DNA from: Saccopteryx bilineata
Lineage: Eukaryota; Chordata; Mammalia; Chiroptera; Emballonuridae
Direction of reading: 5' to 3'
Assembly (NCBI RefSeq): GCF_036850765.1
Contig: NC_089493.1
Coordinates: 123,386,239 to 123,450,238, forward strand
Length of the DNA: 64,000 nucleotides
Part shown: positions 21,801 to 33,129 of the stretch, in pieces
Position numbering within the stretch: position 1 is the first letter of the stretch
Layout: each line of letters starts with the position of its first letter
The notes under the pieces: generated by a model
The model's database searches: none
The model's input: only the letters and a program-made list of their open reading frames with translations
What the model was told of the DNA's origin: nothing
Made by a program: the position numbers and the translations under genes

Positions 21801-22710
21801 AAGTACATAGAAGAAGACATAGGTACTCAACTCATGGACCTGGGTTTTAAAGAGCATTTTATGAATTTGACTCCAATGGCAAGAGAAGTGAAGGCAAAAA
21901 TTAATGAATGGGACTACATCAGACTAAGAAGTTTTTGCTCAGCAAGAGAAACTGATAACAAAATAAACAGAAAGCCAACTAAATGGGAAATGATATTTTC
22001 AAACAACAGCTCAGATAAGGGCCTAATATCCAAAATATACAAAGAACTCATAAAACTCAACAACAAACAAACAAACAATCCAATAAAAAAATGGGAAGAG
22101 GATATGAATAGACACTTCTCCCAGGAAGAAATACAAATGGCCAACAGATATATGAAAAGATGCTCATCTTCTTTAGCTATTAGAGAAATGCAAATCAAAA
22201 CGGCAATGAGATACCACCTCACACCTTTTCGATTAGCTGTTATTAGCAAGTCAGGTAATAACAAATGTTGGAGAGGCTGTGGAGAAAAAGGAACCCTCAT
22301 ACACTGTTTGTTGGTGGGAATGTAAAGTAGTACAACCATTATGGAAGAAAGTATGGTGGTTCCTCAAAAAACTGAAAATAGAACTACCTTATGACCCAGC
22401 AATCCCTCTACTGGGTATATATCTCCAAAACTCAGAAACATTAATACGTAAAGACACATGCAGCCCCATGTTTATTGCAGCATTGTTCACAGTGGCCAGG
22501 ACATGGAAACAACCAAAAAGCCCATTAATAGATGACTGGATAAAGAAGATGTGGCACATATACACTATGGAATACTACTCAGCCATAAGAAATGATGACA
22601 TCGGAACATTTACAGCAAAATGGTGGGATCTTGATAACATGATACGAAGCGAAATAAGTAAATCAGAAAAAAACAGGAACTGTATTATTCCATACGTAGG
22701 TGGGACATAA
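18880..22710 (+). pseudogene. L1-2 ORF2, two stops and two frameshifts
   Basis: It starts at 18880 (MAIGNSQV) and meets a stop at 18904-18906. The endonuclease domain is otherwise open ([22 protein letters not shown]). A second stop is at 20119-20121, within the YYEKLYA segment before the reverse transcriptase. A one-base shift occurs in the A run near 20460, after which the RT palm is open with FADDMILY (FADD at 20976-20987). Another shift occurs near 22305 within the C-terminal cysteine motif (CWRGCGEKG...). It ends VGGT at 22710. Domain order and size are those of mammalian L1 ORF2 (about 1,275 codons). It is inactive as it stands. Confidence 0.9.
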
Positions 22711-22957
22711 AATTGAAACTAAGAGACATTGATAAGAGTGTGGTGGTTACGGGGGGGAGGGGGGAATGGGAGAGGGATAGGGGGTGGGGAGGGGCACAAA
22801 GAAAACAAGATAGAAGGTGACAGAGGACAATCTGACTTTGGGTGATTGGTATGCAACATAATTGAATGACAAGATAACCTGGACTTGTTATCTTTGAATA
22901 TATGTATCCTGATTTATTGATGTCACCCCATTAAAAAAATAAAAATATAAAAAAAAA

Positions 22958-22966
22958 AAGAGTAGT
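22958..22966. repeat. L1-2 target-site duplication, right
   Basis: AAGAGTAGT, matching 15136-15144. Confidence 0.85.
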
Positions 22967-23010
22967 ACCACTGAAATGGAATTGGAGTATAAAGCTGAGT
23001 TGCTCTAAAT

Positions 23011-23362
23011 CAGGGATAGTTAACCATTTTATACCTACCACCCACTTTTGTATCTCTGTTAGTAGTAAAATTTTCTAACCGCCCACCGGTTCCACAGTAA
23101 TGGTGATTTATAAAGTAGGGAAGTAACTTTACTTTATAAAATTTATAAAGCAGATTTACAGCAAGTTAAAGCATATAATAATAATTACTTACCAAGTACT
23201 TTATGTTGGATTTTCGCTAAATTTGGCAGAATAAATCTTTATAAAACAACTTACTATAGTTAAATCTATCTTTTTATTTATACTTTGGTTGCTCCACTAC
23301 TTCCCATCATGAAAGCTGGAATACCCACTAGTAGGCGGTAGAGACCAGGTTGACTACCACTA
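23011..23362. mobile_element. hAT-type nonautonomous DNA transposon (352 bp)
   Basis: It is bounded by an 8-bp TSD CTCTAAAT (23003-23010 and 23363-23370). Terminal repeats are imperfect over about 15 bp: CAGGGATAGTTAACC at the left and GGTTGACTACCACTA at the right. The 8-bp duplication and CAG-type end are signatures of hAT elements. It has no coding capacity, so it would have depended on a transposase elsewhere. The perfect TSD suggests it is not very old. Confidence 0.85.
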
Positions 23363-23370
23363 CTCTAAAT

Positions 23371-23758
23371 CATGTTTCATAGATGAAATAAAACTCACCT
23401 CAATCTCAAACTAGTTTCCTGCATATTGGACTCAAAATTCTTTTTCAAACAGACTTTCAGCCTGCCACCCATTCAACTCTGGTTCTCATCTTGGCTACCA
23501 CACCTCTCTGTGCACTTGTATAATCCTAAAACTAAAGGTTTTATTTTTTTTTAAGTTACAACTTCCAGTTTAAAGTAAGCCATTTAGAGCCTGTTTCTCC
23601 CACTGATTACAAATAAAATCTCTGGACAAGAAAGAAAAGACATTTTTTTTGTATTGAGAACTCTGAAAAGTAGTAAGTAGATTGGAAATGGTAGTCACAC
23701 TTGAAGAAGTGACCAGGAAAATAGTTAGTCTCCTAGAGTTTTTTTCTCTCAACTATTT
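23371..23758. other. Noncoding DNA, nothing recognised
   Basis: I see no coding, RNA or repeat feature that can be supported. The open frame at 23682-23915 runs into the neighbouring LTR and has no domain. Confidence 0.4.
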
Positions 23759-24171
23759 TGGGTTGAATTATGTTCCTTGGAAAAAATATGTTGGGGTCCT
23801 AACCCCTAGGATGTACCTCAGGATGCGATCTTATTTGGAGGTCTTTTCAGAGGTAATCAAGTTAAATAAGGTCATTGGAGCAGACCTTAACCCAATAAAA
23901 ATGATATTCTTATAAAAGGGGAAACATTTAGTTACAGAGTGACATGCACACAGGAAGAATTCCATGTGAGCATTGGAATTATACTGCCATAACTGAGCAG
24001 CTACTGGCATTAAGAGAGAAGCCTGGAATAGATCCTTCCCTAGTGCAGAGGAAGCATGGTCCTGCTAATACCTAATCTCAGATTTCCAGCCTCCAGATGT
24101 GTAAAACAATTTCTGTTGCTTACATCACTCACTTTGTAGTAACTTGTTGTGGCAGCCCTACAAATTAATAC
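23759..24171 (+). mobile_element. MLT1-type MaLR LTR, old
   Basis: It begins GGGTTGAATTATGTTCC, contains ATCTTATTTGGAGGTCTTT and CTTATAAAAGGGGAAA (TATA region), and ends GGCAGCCCTACAAATTAATAC. This is the general order of a mammalian MLT1 LTR. It is diverged, with no clear TSD. MaLR LTRs predate the radiation of placental mammals, so this copy is ancient. The subfamily is not determined. Confidence 0.75.
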
Positions 24172-24606
24172 ATTGTCTTTTTTTCTCCCAGCTTGGACTT
24201 GAGGATTTTCCAAGATATGGAAATGTACAGTGTGCAAGTATAGCATAAGTCTCAGAGAAAATGCCTGTCATAAAGAAAGTAAGAAAACAAGAAAAAGGAG
24301 ATCCAAAAAGCCTAACTGTGTGGAGGGGTTCTTGTAAAGTAGAGAGATAGAGATGGGGATTCTGTTCCCAGCTCACCTTTGCATGTACATGTTGCATGCA
24401 CAACAAACCCAAATTAGCACAGCAAAAGCTTGAAAAACTGAACAATAGCACAAAACATGATCCACTTGCCAAAATAAACTCTGAGTAGCATGTGTCCAGA
24501 ATTTAGTAAAAGCAGAATAGCAAAGGCTTTGAAAACTAACATAGAAAATCCCAGCCACAGAAAGTGAGATGGTGAGCCCAATTGCCTGTATGTAGATTGA
24601 TAAAGT
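24172..24606. other. Noncoding DNA, nothing recognised
   Basis: No gene or named repeat was seen. It ends in a 12-base G run (24607-24618) that abuts the left 65-bp direct repeat. Confidence 0.4.
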
Positions 24607-24618
24607 GGGGGGGGGGGG

Positions 24619-24683
24619 AAATAACCCAGAAGACTAAGGAACACATGATGTAACATTCAAAATATCATTACAATAAAAAGTTA
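24619..24683. repeat. 65-bp direct repeat, left copy
   Basis: It starts AAATAACCCAGAAGACTAAG and ends CAATAAAAAGTTA. It is identical over 65 of 65 bases to 26249-26313. The two copies bracket the ERV block exactly, as a TSD would, but are about ten times longer than a retroviral TSD. Confidence 0.95.
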
Positions 24684-25049
24684 AATGCCAGGGTCCAGCC
24701 CCGGGGGGGATCCAGGGGTCCCACAGGAGGAGACGGTGTTGGCGAAATCGAGTGAGAGAGCCGAATTCTTTTCTTTCTCTTTATTCTCTAGTTAGCATTT
24801 ACTGCCAGGCATCTCTGCCAAATGCTAGTACAGCTCCTTTTTTATACACACACACCAAGTTACAATTACATGGTATTAATCATTGCTTCTGTTTCACTAT
24901 GTTTACATGTTTTCAGATAACAGTTGATTTATATCTATAAACTACAAATCAGGTGGCAAATCATTCAAAGTACAAAATAATTTGAATAGCGATAACAACA
25001 TTGGTAAAAGCTTTTAAAGGATTAGTACTAACTAATAACTCAACTTTAC

Positions 25050-25494
25050 TGTTGTTGTGAGTCAAGGGGCAGAGAGAGATTAACAGACGAAATCATTAAG
25101 GATTAGCAAAGGACCACCGCTTGCTCAGGCAAATGGCCTTGAGTTTATGCAGTGTCTTAATTTTTCTCACAAGACTTCAAAAGGCTTGCTTATTAACAAA
25201 TTGTCATAACATCAAGAGTAACTTTTACTTAAAGATATATAGAGTGCACTCGCAAGATAGCTTAGTAGCAACATAATTTCAGAAGACATTAATTGCTATT
25301 GCTTCTATGGATGCCCCCCCATTCCTCTCATTATCTGAAGAAAGAATTTTGGGGAGTATACAAACCTCATGAGAGTGTCTCACTGAGAAAGCCCAGCAAC
25401 TGCCTTCAGTCATAAAACAAGTCTCTTAGCAAAACATTCTTTTCTTGCTGACTGCATTCCCATCCCAGGCCATGCAATGAGCCATTCCATTACT
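25050..25494 (-). mobile_element. Second copy of the Tigger-inserted LTR family
   Basis: Aligns over its length with the solo LTR at 1220-1702 (shared landmarks TGTTGTTGTGAGTC, GGACCACC, CTATTGCTTCTATGGAT, CCATGCAATG), with substitutions and a deletion. It lies within the larger ERV LTR block. A possible TSD (GTAAAG against GGAAAG on the minus strand) is imperfect. The polyadenylation signal is mutated here. Confidence 0.7.
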
Positions 25495-26035
25495 CCTTTC
25501 CTAAGATTCTATTGTCTAGTCAAATTTTATTTATTTACTATATTCACACACTAGTTAAGTTCTAACTATATTCTTCTTAGAGTGTTCCACCATCTTCAGG
25601 TCAGGTAAGCAAGAAGAAAGGAAAGTTTCTCTACTCTATCACATGAAAAGGCTAGGGAGAAAAAATGATGAATTAAGTGAAGGCCGAAAGGTGCTCTGTG
25701 CACAGCCACTGCCTCCTACCCATTCACAAGTCACAATCTATTCTTTCTAACATGATTAGTAAGAAGAAATTCTCCTACAAACTTAACCCTTTATGAGGGA
25801 TATCATAGCCAGCCTCTTATGTTTACGAGCCCAGTTCAAGGGGCTTACAGGCTTTTCTGTGGAACTCACACCCTCTGTCTCATTTACAAAGAAATTACTA
25901 CAAATCTACAGGGAAAGCACGGTACTATTATCCCTGTGCTATAAATAATAGCACACACCCAGAAAAGGGGGGATATAAGGCCAGATTAATTCAAAAAGTC
26001 AAAGGGGGAAGTATTGTTGTGCCTTTCCTTTGCAG

Positions 26036-26220
26036 TGACTTTGTCAACCCACAGCCATTGGTCTTCACTGTGGTGACTTTGTCAACCAGCAGCCGTTGGT
26101 CTTCTCTGCTGTGACTTTGTCAATCAACTATTTTTGATCTTCTTCTGCTGTGACCTTGTCAGCTAGCAGTTGTGGGTCTTCTCCTGCTGTGACTTTGTCA
26201 GCCAGCAGTCATTGATTGGC
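26036..26220. repeat. 38-39-bp tandem repeat, five copies
   Basis: Units begin with TGAC at 26036, 26074, 26112, 26151 and 26190. Each holds the dyad TGAC-N3-GTCA; the rest of the unit varies more. A tandem array in a U3-like region resembles retroviral enhancer repeats. Confidence 0.9.
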
Positions 26221-26248
26221 TCCCAATGGGGGTGGGTGGGTGGGGTGC

Positions 26249-26313
26249 AAATAACCCAGAAGACTAAGGAACACATGATGTAACATTCAAAATATCATTA
26301 CAATAAAAAGTTA
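26249..26313. repeat. 65-bp direct repeat, right copy
   Basis: Identical to 24619-24683. The G-rich sequence just before it (GGGTGGGTGGGTGGGG) resembles the G run before the left copy. Confidence 0.95.
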
Positions 26314-26339
26314 TTCAACATACAAATTACTACAAAAAA

Positions 26340-27415
26340 AAAAAAAGGATCAAATCCCAGTGGAAAAGACAATCAACTGATTGGAACCCAAAGATGACCT
26401 AGATGTTGGAATCATCAGCTCAATACTATAAAGCAGAAATTATAACTATGTTCAGGTTTAGAAATAGAGAAATGGGTGAAAAGCAAAAGAAATGGTAAAT
26501 ATTTGGACAAAAATAATATTTTTATCTTCTTAAACTTCTTAAAGTATATTTTTGATGAAGAAATTACATTTTCTAGTGAAGTATTTTATTGTATATAGCT
26601 GTAATGTGCATAACAATTCTAAGACACAGTAGAAGGGGTAAAGAAATTTGTATGATTGCAAGCTTTTTACATTTTATTTAAGTGATAAAATATCAACTAT
26701 ATGCAGACTGTAGAAGATTAGCTGTGTGTATTTTATTCCCTAGCACAACCTATTAAAAATATAAAGAAATGTAGGGGGAAAGCAAATAGAGAAATTGCAA
26801 TGATATGCTAAAAAAATATTAAAACTAATCCAAAAGAAGGCAGGAATTTAAAAACAGAAAAATCAAGCAGAAAGTATTGATGACAAACAAATAACAAAAT
26901 GGTATGGTTGGATTTAGATGCAACAATAATTATATCAAATGTAAATGGTCTAAATACATTAATTAAAAGACCATGTTAGACATTGTTCTTATTAATAATT
27001 TTTTAAAATATTTTCTCAGGCAAAGGAAATAAACAAACAAATAAATCAACAAATGGGATTACATCAAGGTAAAAAGTGTTTACACAGCAAAGTTAACAAT
27101 CAGTAAAAAGAAAAATAAAGCTACTAAGTGGGAGAACATATTCACCAATGATAGATCTAATAAGGGTTGATGTCTAAAACTTATAAAGAAGTCATACAAC
27201 TTACCACCAAAAAATGAACAATGCAATTTAAAAGTGGGCAGAGGACCTAAATAGACATTTCTCCAAAAAGGACATACAGATGGCCAATAGACATGAAAAG
27301 ATGCTCAACAGCACTAATCATCAGAAAAATAAAAATTAAAACTACAATGAGATTTCACCTCACACCTGTTAGAGTGGCCATTATCAAAAAATCAACAAAA
27401 TCAAGTGTTGGTTCT
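26340..27415 (+). mobile_element. Ancient L1 fragment, plus strand, internally deleted
   Basis: The start (GGAACCCAAAGATGACCTAG) resembles the 5' region of old mammalian L1M elements. At 26930-26980 the ORF2 start region is visible (TCAAATGTAAATGGTCTAAA). After a gap the sequence continues as the ORF2 C-terminal part (27000-27415), recognisable by the segment for remaining 'H-F-S-K-x-D-x-Q-M-A-N' and 'RFHLTPVRVAI'. It stops without a 3'UTR at a junction with minus-strand L1 sequence at 27416. The frame is broken throughout. Confidence 0.7.
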
Positions 27416-28205
27416 GTCTGGAAATTCTATCTATTGATGTCAATGGAGTGCTAAAATCCCTTAATATGACCATGTTACTGTCAATCTTTCCCGTTATGTC
27501 CATCAAGGTTTGCTTACATATTTAGGTGCTCTTATGTTGGGTGCATGAATGTTTACAAGAGTTATATCCTCTTGTTAAATTGGTCCATTATTTTGTAGAG
27601 CCATTCTTTGTCTCTTGCTAAATAAAGCCTTGTTATAAAGTCTATTTTATTAGATATAAGTATTGTTACCTCAGACTTCATTTGCATTTACATATAACAC
27701 CTTTTTCCATATTTTTTCCTTCAGTCTTTGTGCATCTTTCTATCTGATATAGATGTCTTATAAAGAGCATATATATGTCTTGTTTTATTATTTATTTAGC
27801 TACCTGTCTTTTGATTTGTGTTTAATCTTTTTAACATTTGAAGTAATTATTGATAGCTATTTATTTACTGCCATTTTATTCTTTATAACTATGTTTCTCA
27901 TTTTTATTCTTTTTATTGTTGTTATTATTATTACTATTAAAGAAGATCTTTTAACCTTTCTTATAATAATGGTTTGGTGGTAACAAAATACTTTAGCTTT
28001 TTCTTGTCTGAGAAGTTATTTATTTCCCCTTCTATTTAAATGATTGTCTTGCTTGGAAATACCTTTGTAGTAGATCCTTGCTTTTTATTACTTTAAATAG
28101 TTCATGACAATTTTTTGTGGCCTGAAATGTTTCCATTGACTAATCAGCTATCAGATTTATGGTAGCTCCTTGAAGGTAACTAACTGTCTTTCTCTTGCTT
28201 CTTTT
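27416..28205 (-). mobile_element. L1-0, 3' part (outermost of the nest)
   Basis: Minus-strand L1: from 27416 the ORF2 endonuclease region, then toward 28190 the C-terminal part of ORF1. It is continued beyond the nested elements at 51291-52690, where ORF1 upstream sequence resumes. The break falls inside ORF1. The flanking 15-bp sequence (28191-28205) is duplicated with one mismatch at 51291-51305. All frames are decayed, as expected for the oldest member. Confidence 0.75.
28191..28205. repeat. L1-A target-site duplication, left
   Basis: TCTCTTGCTTCTTTT against TCTCTTACTTCTTTT at 51291-51305, one mismatch in 15. It falls in L1-0 ORF1 sequence. Confidence 0.7.
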
Positions 28206-29750
28206 ATTTTTTAATTTTAAAATTTTAATAAATTTTAATTTTTTGTGTTGACATGGTTTAAAGAGTTCCACTCTATGTAACACCCTCAACCCCTCACATT
28301 GTGCCTCTTATAGCCCAGGCAAAGTCTCTTTCCATTCTCATTCAGTCCCTATACTCCCCTACACCCACCTTTATTTCTTAAGGACTTGCTAACCTGCTGT
28401 CAGTACCTGTATATTATGGGTATATAATTTGGCTAATTATTTCACCTTTTTTGATTTTGTCCTCTCATCCCCCTTCCCTCTGACAGCTGTCCAGCTGTTC
28501 TTTGTGACCCTGTCACTGTTTCTATTTTGTTTCTGATTTTGTTTATTACATTTCACATATAAGTGAAATCATATGATATTTGTCTTTCTCTGCCTAGCTT
28601 ATTTCACTTAGCATAACAATCTCCAGGACCATCCATGCTATTGCAAAAGGTAAGATTTCCATCTTTTTCACAGCAGCAGAGTTTTCCATTGTATATATGT
28701 ACCACTGCCTTTTTATTCACTTATCCACTGGCAGACACTTGAGCTGTTCCCAGATCTTGGCTATTGTAATAATGCTGCAGTAAACATGGGGATGAATTTC
28801 TTCTTTGATTTAGTGTTTCAGGATTCTTAGGATATATTCTTAAAAGTGAAATAGCTGGGTCATAAGGCAGTTTCATTTTTAATTTTTTGAGGAAATGCCA
28901 TACTGTTTTTCACAGTGGTTACACAAGTCTGCATTTTTATCAGTACTGCAGGGGGTTCCCTTTCTCCACACTCTTGCCAGCACTTGTTGTTTGTGCATTT
29001 GTTAATGAAAGCCATTCTGGCAGGTGTGAGGTGGTATTTCATCAGAGTATTAATTTGCAATTCTCTGATGCTTAGTGACTTTGAACATTTTTTTACATTC
29101 TTATTGGCCTCTTTGGAGAATTGTCTTTTGAGGGACTTTGCCTGTTTTTTAATTGGATTGTTTATCTTTCTGGTGCTGAGTTTTAGAAGTTCTTTATAAA
29201 TTTTGGTTATAACTGCTTATCTAATATTTCAGCGATTATATTCTCCCATAGAGTAGGTTGTCTTTTCACTTTGTTAATTATGTTTTTTGCTCTACTAAAG
29301 CTTTTTAGTTTGATATAATCCCATTTGTTTAATTTGTTCTTTATTTCACTTGCCCATGGAGATACATTGGCAAAAACATTGCTATGAGAGAGATATCAGA
29401 GAGTCAACTGCTTCTGTTTTCTTCCAATACTATTAAGGTTTTGTGACTTACATTTAAGTTCTTTATTCATTTTGAGTTTGTTTTTGTAAAAGGTGTAAAT
29501 TAGTAGTCTAGTTTCATTTTCTTGTATATACCTGTCCAATTTTCACAACACAATTTATTAAAGAGATTGTCTTTACTCTATTTATACTCTTGTCTTCTTT
29601 GTCAATTTTTTATTGGCTGTGAAGGTGTGGATTTTTTTCTAGGTTCTCTGTTTCATTTTATTGATTTGTATGACTGTTTGTAAGCAAGTACCAAGCTGGA
29701 TTTTTGTTTATTTTTTTTAAACTTTATTTATTTATTCATTTTAGAGAGGA

Positions 29751-29801
<51 letters not shown>

Positions 29802-31882
29802 GAGGAGCAGAAAGCATCAACTCCCATATGTGCTTTGACCAGGCAAGCCCAGGGTTTTGAACCAGCGACCTCAGCATTCCAAGTCGAAGCTTTATCCACT
29901 GCGCCACCACAGGTCAGGCCAAGCTGTTTTGATTGCAATGGCTTTGTAGTAGAACTTGATATTAGGAAGTGTGAAACCTCCCACTTTTGTCCTTCATTTT
30001 CAAGATTGCTGAGGCTATTCAGGTTCTTCTTTGTTCCATGGAAATTTTTTTAAATATTTGTTCTAGATCTGTGAAGTATGCCATTGGTATTTTAATAAGA
30101 ATTGCATTGAATCTATAGACTGCTTTAGGTAGTATGGACAATTTAATGATGTTAATTCTTCCTATCCATAAACACAGTATATGCTTCCATTTATTTGTAT
30201 CCTCCTCAATTTCATTTTTCAATGTCTTATAATTTTCCAAATACAGATCTTTTACCTCCTTAGTTAAATTTATTTCTAGGTACTTTATTTTTTTGTGTTG
30301 TTGTTGCAATAATGAAGTGTATTTTTTCCTTAATTTCTCTTTCTGACAGTTTATTATTGGTGTATAAAAATAGCACTAATTTCTGAATATTAATTTCATA
30401 TCCTGCCACCTTGCTAAATTTATTTATTAGGTCTAGTAATTTTTTTGCTGAGCTTTAGAGTTTTCTATGTACATTATCATATAATCAGCAAATAATGATA
30501 GTTTTACTACTTCTTTTCCAATTTTGATGCCTTTTATTTTTTCTTCTTGTCTGATTGCTATGGCTAGGACTTCCATATTGAATAAGTGGTAAAAGAAGAC
30601 ACCTTTGTCTTGTTTCTGATCTTAAGGGGATTGCATTTAATCTTTACTCATTGAGTATGATGTTGATGATTGGTTTGTCATATATAGCCTTTCTTATACT
30701 GAAGTGTGTTCTCTGTATGCCCACTTTGCTGAGAGTTTTGATTATAATTCAGTACTAAATTTTATCAAATGGTTTTTCTACGTCCATTGATATAATCATA
30801 TGATTTTTATCATTTTTATATAATGAATCATGTTTATTGATTTGCAAATACTGTATCAGCCTTGCCTCCCTGAATAAATCCCTCTTGATTATAATGTATG
30901 ATATTTTTAATGTATTGCTGGATCTAGTTTGATAATATTTTGTTGAAAATTTTAGGATCTATGTTCATCAGGGATATTGGCCTATCATTTTCTTTCTTTG
31001 TAGTATCTTTACCTAATTTTAGAATTAGGATAATGCCTCATAAAACGAGTTCAAAAGTTTTCCAATTCTTGAATTTTTTGGAATAGCTTGAGGATAGATG
31101 TTAGTTCTTTTTTGAATGTTTGTTAAAATTTGCTTGTTAAGCCATTTGGTTCAGGACTTTTGTTCACTGGCCATTTTTTGATAACTGTTTTAATTTTATT
31201 TGTTGTAATCAGTGTGCTCAGGTTTTCTGATTCTTCCAGATTCAGTTCTGAAAAATTGTATGTATCTAGGAGTTTATCCATTTCACCCAGGTTGTCCAAT
31301 TTTTGGCATATAGATCTTCATAATATGTTCTTATTTTGTATTTCTATTATGTCAATTGTTACTTCTCCTCCTTCATTTTTAATTTTATTGATTGGGGCCC
31401 TATGTCTTTTTTTCTTAATGAGTCTGGTTAAAGGTTCATCTATCTTGTTTACCTTTTCAAAGAACCAGCTCTTGATTTCATTGATGTTTTGTATTGTTTT
31501 TTAGTCTCTACATTCATTTATTTTCTCTCTGATCTTTATTGTTTCTTTCCTTCTACTTCCTCTGAGCTTTATTTGTTGTTCTTCTTGTAGATCTTTTAAG
31601 GGTAGTGTTAGAGTGTTTCATCATTTCTTTGCTTCTTGTGTTATGCCTGCAATGCTAACAGTTTTCTTCTCAAGACTGCCTTCACTATGTCCCAAAGATT
31701 TTTGTTTTTATCTGTTCATATTCATTTGTTTCAAGAAAATTTTTTATTTCTTCATTGATTTCATTGTTAACCCATTCATTGTTTAATAATATGCTATTTA
31801 GCCTCTAAGTGTTTTAATGTTTTTTGTTCTCCTATTGTAGTTGGTTTCTAGTTTCATGCTATTGTTATTGGAGAAGTTGCTT
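28206..31882 (-). mobile_element. L1-A, 3' part (tail, 3'UTR, ORF2 RT)
   Basis: The minus-strand L1 starts with its tail (AT-rich, 28206-28245) and 3'UTR, then ORF2 from about 28550 upward. Short open pieces show the C-terminal segment (28860-29060), the RT thumb (30019-30309) and other parts, all separated by stops. The SINE at 29699-29918 lies inside. It is interrupted at 31883-31891 by L1-B and resumes at 47144. The ORF1 style of the distal part is like L1-1, older lineage. Confidence 0.85.
29699..29918 (-). mobile_element. tRNA-derived SINE, short type, in L1-A
   Basis: Short (about 220 bp) SINE with T-rich tail at the left, a (AG)n block at 29744-29798, and a tRNA-like head ending CCACTGCGCCACCACAGGTCAGGC. 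The B-box region is near 29858-29870 (GGTTTTGAACC inverse). TSD CCAAGCTG at 29691-29698 and 29919-29926. Confidence 0.9.
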
Positions 31883-31891
31883 AATATAATT
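31883..31891. repeat. L1-B target-site duplication, left
   Basis: AATATAATT, repeated at 47135-47143. Removing everything between rejoins L1-A. Confidence 0.75.
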
Positions 31892-32764
31892 ACTTATTTT
31901 TTTATTTTATTTAGAAAATTAACTTTAACAGAGTGACATTAATCAATAAGAGTACATAGGTTTCAGGTAAATATTTTTATAGCATTTGAATGGTGGATTA
32001 TGTTGTATACCCATCACCAACATCAAATAATTTTTTGTCACCTTATATTTGTCCTTTTTTACACACTTTCTCTTTCCCCCTCCCCCATGTTTCCTTGCCC
32101 TTGGTAACCACTTCAATTTTATCTATGTCTATAAGTCTCAGTTTTATATCCCACCTATTGTGAAATCATATAGTTCATAGCTTTTTCTGATTTACTTGTT
32201 TCAATGAGTATAACATGCTCAATGTCCATCTATGTTGTCATAAATGTGACTCTCTCATTGTTTCTTATGGCTGAGTAGTATTCCATTGTATATATGTACC
32301 ACATATTCTTTATTCAGTCATTTATCAAGGGACATTTTGGTTTTTTACATGTCTTGGCCACTGTGGATAATGCTGCAATGAACATCGGTCTGCATGTGTC
32401 TTTATGTACCAGTGTTTTTAAGTTTTTGAGGTAGATATCCAGTAAAGGGATTGCTGGGTCATATGATAGTTCTAGTCTTAATTTTTTGAAGAACCATCAT
32501 ATTTTCTTCCATAATGGTTGTAGTAATTTTCATTCTCACCAGCAGCGAATGAGGGTTGCTTTTTCCCCACAGCTTCTCCAACACTTGTTATTATCTGACT
32601 TGTTGATAATAGCCAATCTAACTGGTGTGCGGTGGTATCTCATTGTAGTTCTGATTTGTATTTTTCGAATAGCTAGTAAAGATGAGCATCTTTTCATATA
32701 TCTGTTGGCCATTTGTATGTCTTCTTTGGATAAATGTCTGTTCAGGTCCTCTCCCCATTTTTTT

Positions 32765-33129
32765 TTTTTTTGTATTTTTCTGAAGTTGGAAACGGGGAGG
32801 CAGTCAGACAGACTTCCACATGCACCCGACCGGGATCCACCCAGCATGTCCACTAGGGGCAATGCTCCGCCCATCTGGGGCATTACTCTGTTGCAACCAG
32901 GGTCATTCTAGTGCCTGAGGCAGAGGCCATGGAGCCATCCTCAGCGCCCGGGCCACCCTTGCTCCAATGGAGCCTTGGCTGCAGGAGGGGAAGAGAGAGA
33001 CAGAGAGGAGGGAGAGGGGGAGGGGTAGAGAAGCAGATGGGCGCTTCTCCTGTGTGCCCTGTCCGGGAATCAAACCTGAGACTCCTGCATGCCAGGCCGA
33101 CGTTCTACCACTGAGCCAACCAGCCAGGG
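32765..33129 (-). mobile_element. tRNA-derived SINE, long type, in L1-B ORF2
   Basis: Minus-strand copy with T tail at 32761-32771, GTATTTTTCTGAAG start of the body, and head ending CCAACCAGCCAGGG at 33128. The flanks CCTCTCCCCATTTTT and CCTCTCTTTATTTTT form an imperfect TSD. The L1 coding pattern resumes after it. Confidence 0.92.

Larger units (their letters stand above)
15145..22957 (+). mobile_element. L1-2: full-length L1, monomer-type 5'UTR
   Basis: A 7.8-kb complete LINE-1 with a 2.4-kb 5'UTR (15145-17561), ORF1, ORF2 and a 250-bp 3'UTR with a G-rich run (about 22752-22797). It ends TGATGTCACCCCATTAAAA plus a tail. The TSD AAGAGTAGT flanks it. It lies 24 bp downstream of the SINE at 14709-15102. 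Its 5' end and ORF1 N terminus (MPLRKRKSNIMDTKE) differ from L1-1, but match the minus-strand copy L1-C at 35848-43442, so the two are of one lineage. Confidence 0.93.
24684..26248 (-). mobile_element. ERV LTR block (class II-like), minus strand
   Basis: Read on the minus strand, the block ends with an LTR R-U5: a TATAAAAA-like box (near 24842), AATAAA (near 24783), then a GC-rich U5 finishing GGGCTGGACCCTGGCA at 24686. The right half (about 25500-26248) is AT-rich U3-like or internal DNA with a 38-bp tandem repeat array. A separate solo LTR (25050-25494) sits inside it. No open gag, pol or env was seen. The U3 start and any internal boundary are not settled. The block is flanked by the 65-bp direct repeat rather than a 6-bp TSD. 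Confidence 0.65.

Noticed and set aside
25045..25495. GTAA as a perfect 4-bp TSD for the LTR copy at 25050-25494
   Set aside because: Alignment to the Tigger-borne copy shows the homologous LTR extends through this GTAA, so the match is more likely chance. A 6-bp imperfect TSD fits better.
26036..26220. CRISPR-like array
   Set aside because: The units are adjacent diverged tandem repeats without distinct spacers, in mammalian DNA within an LTR.
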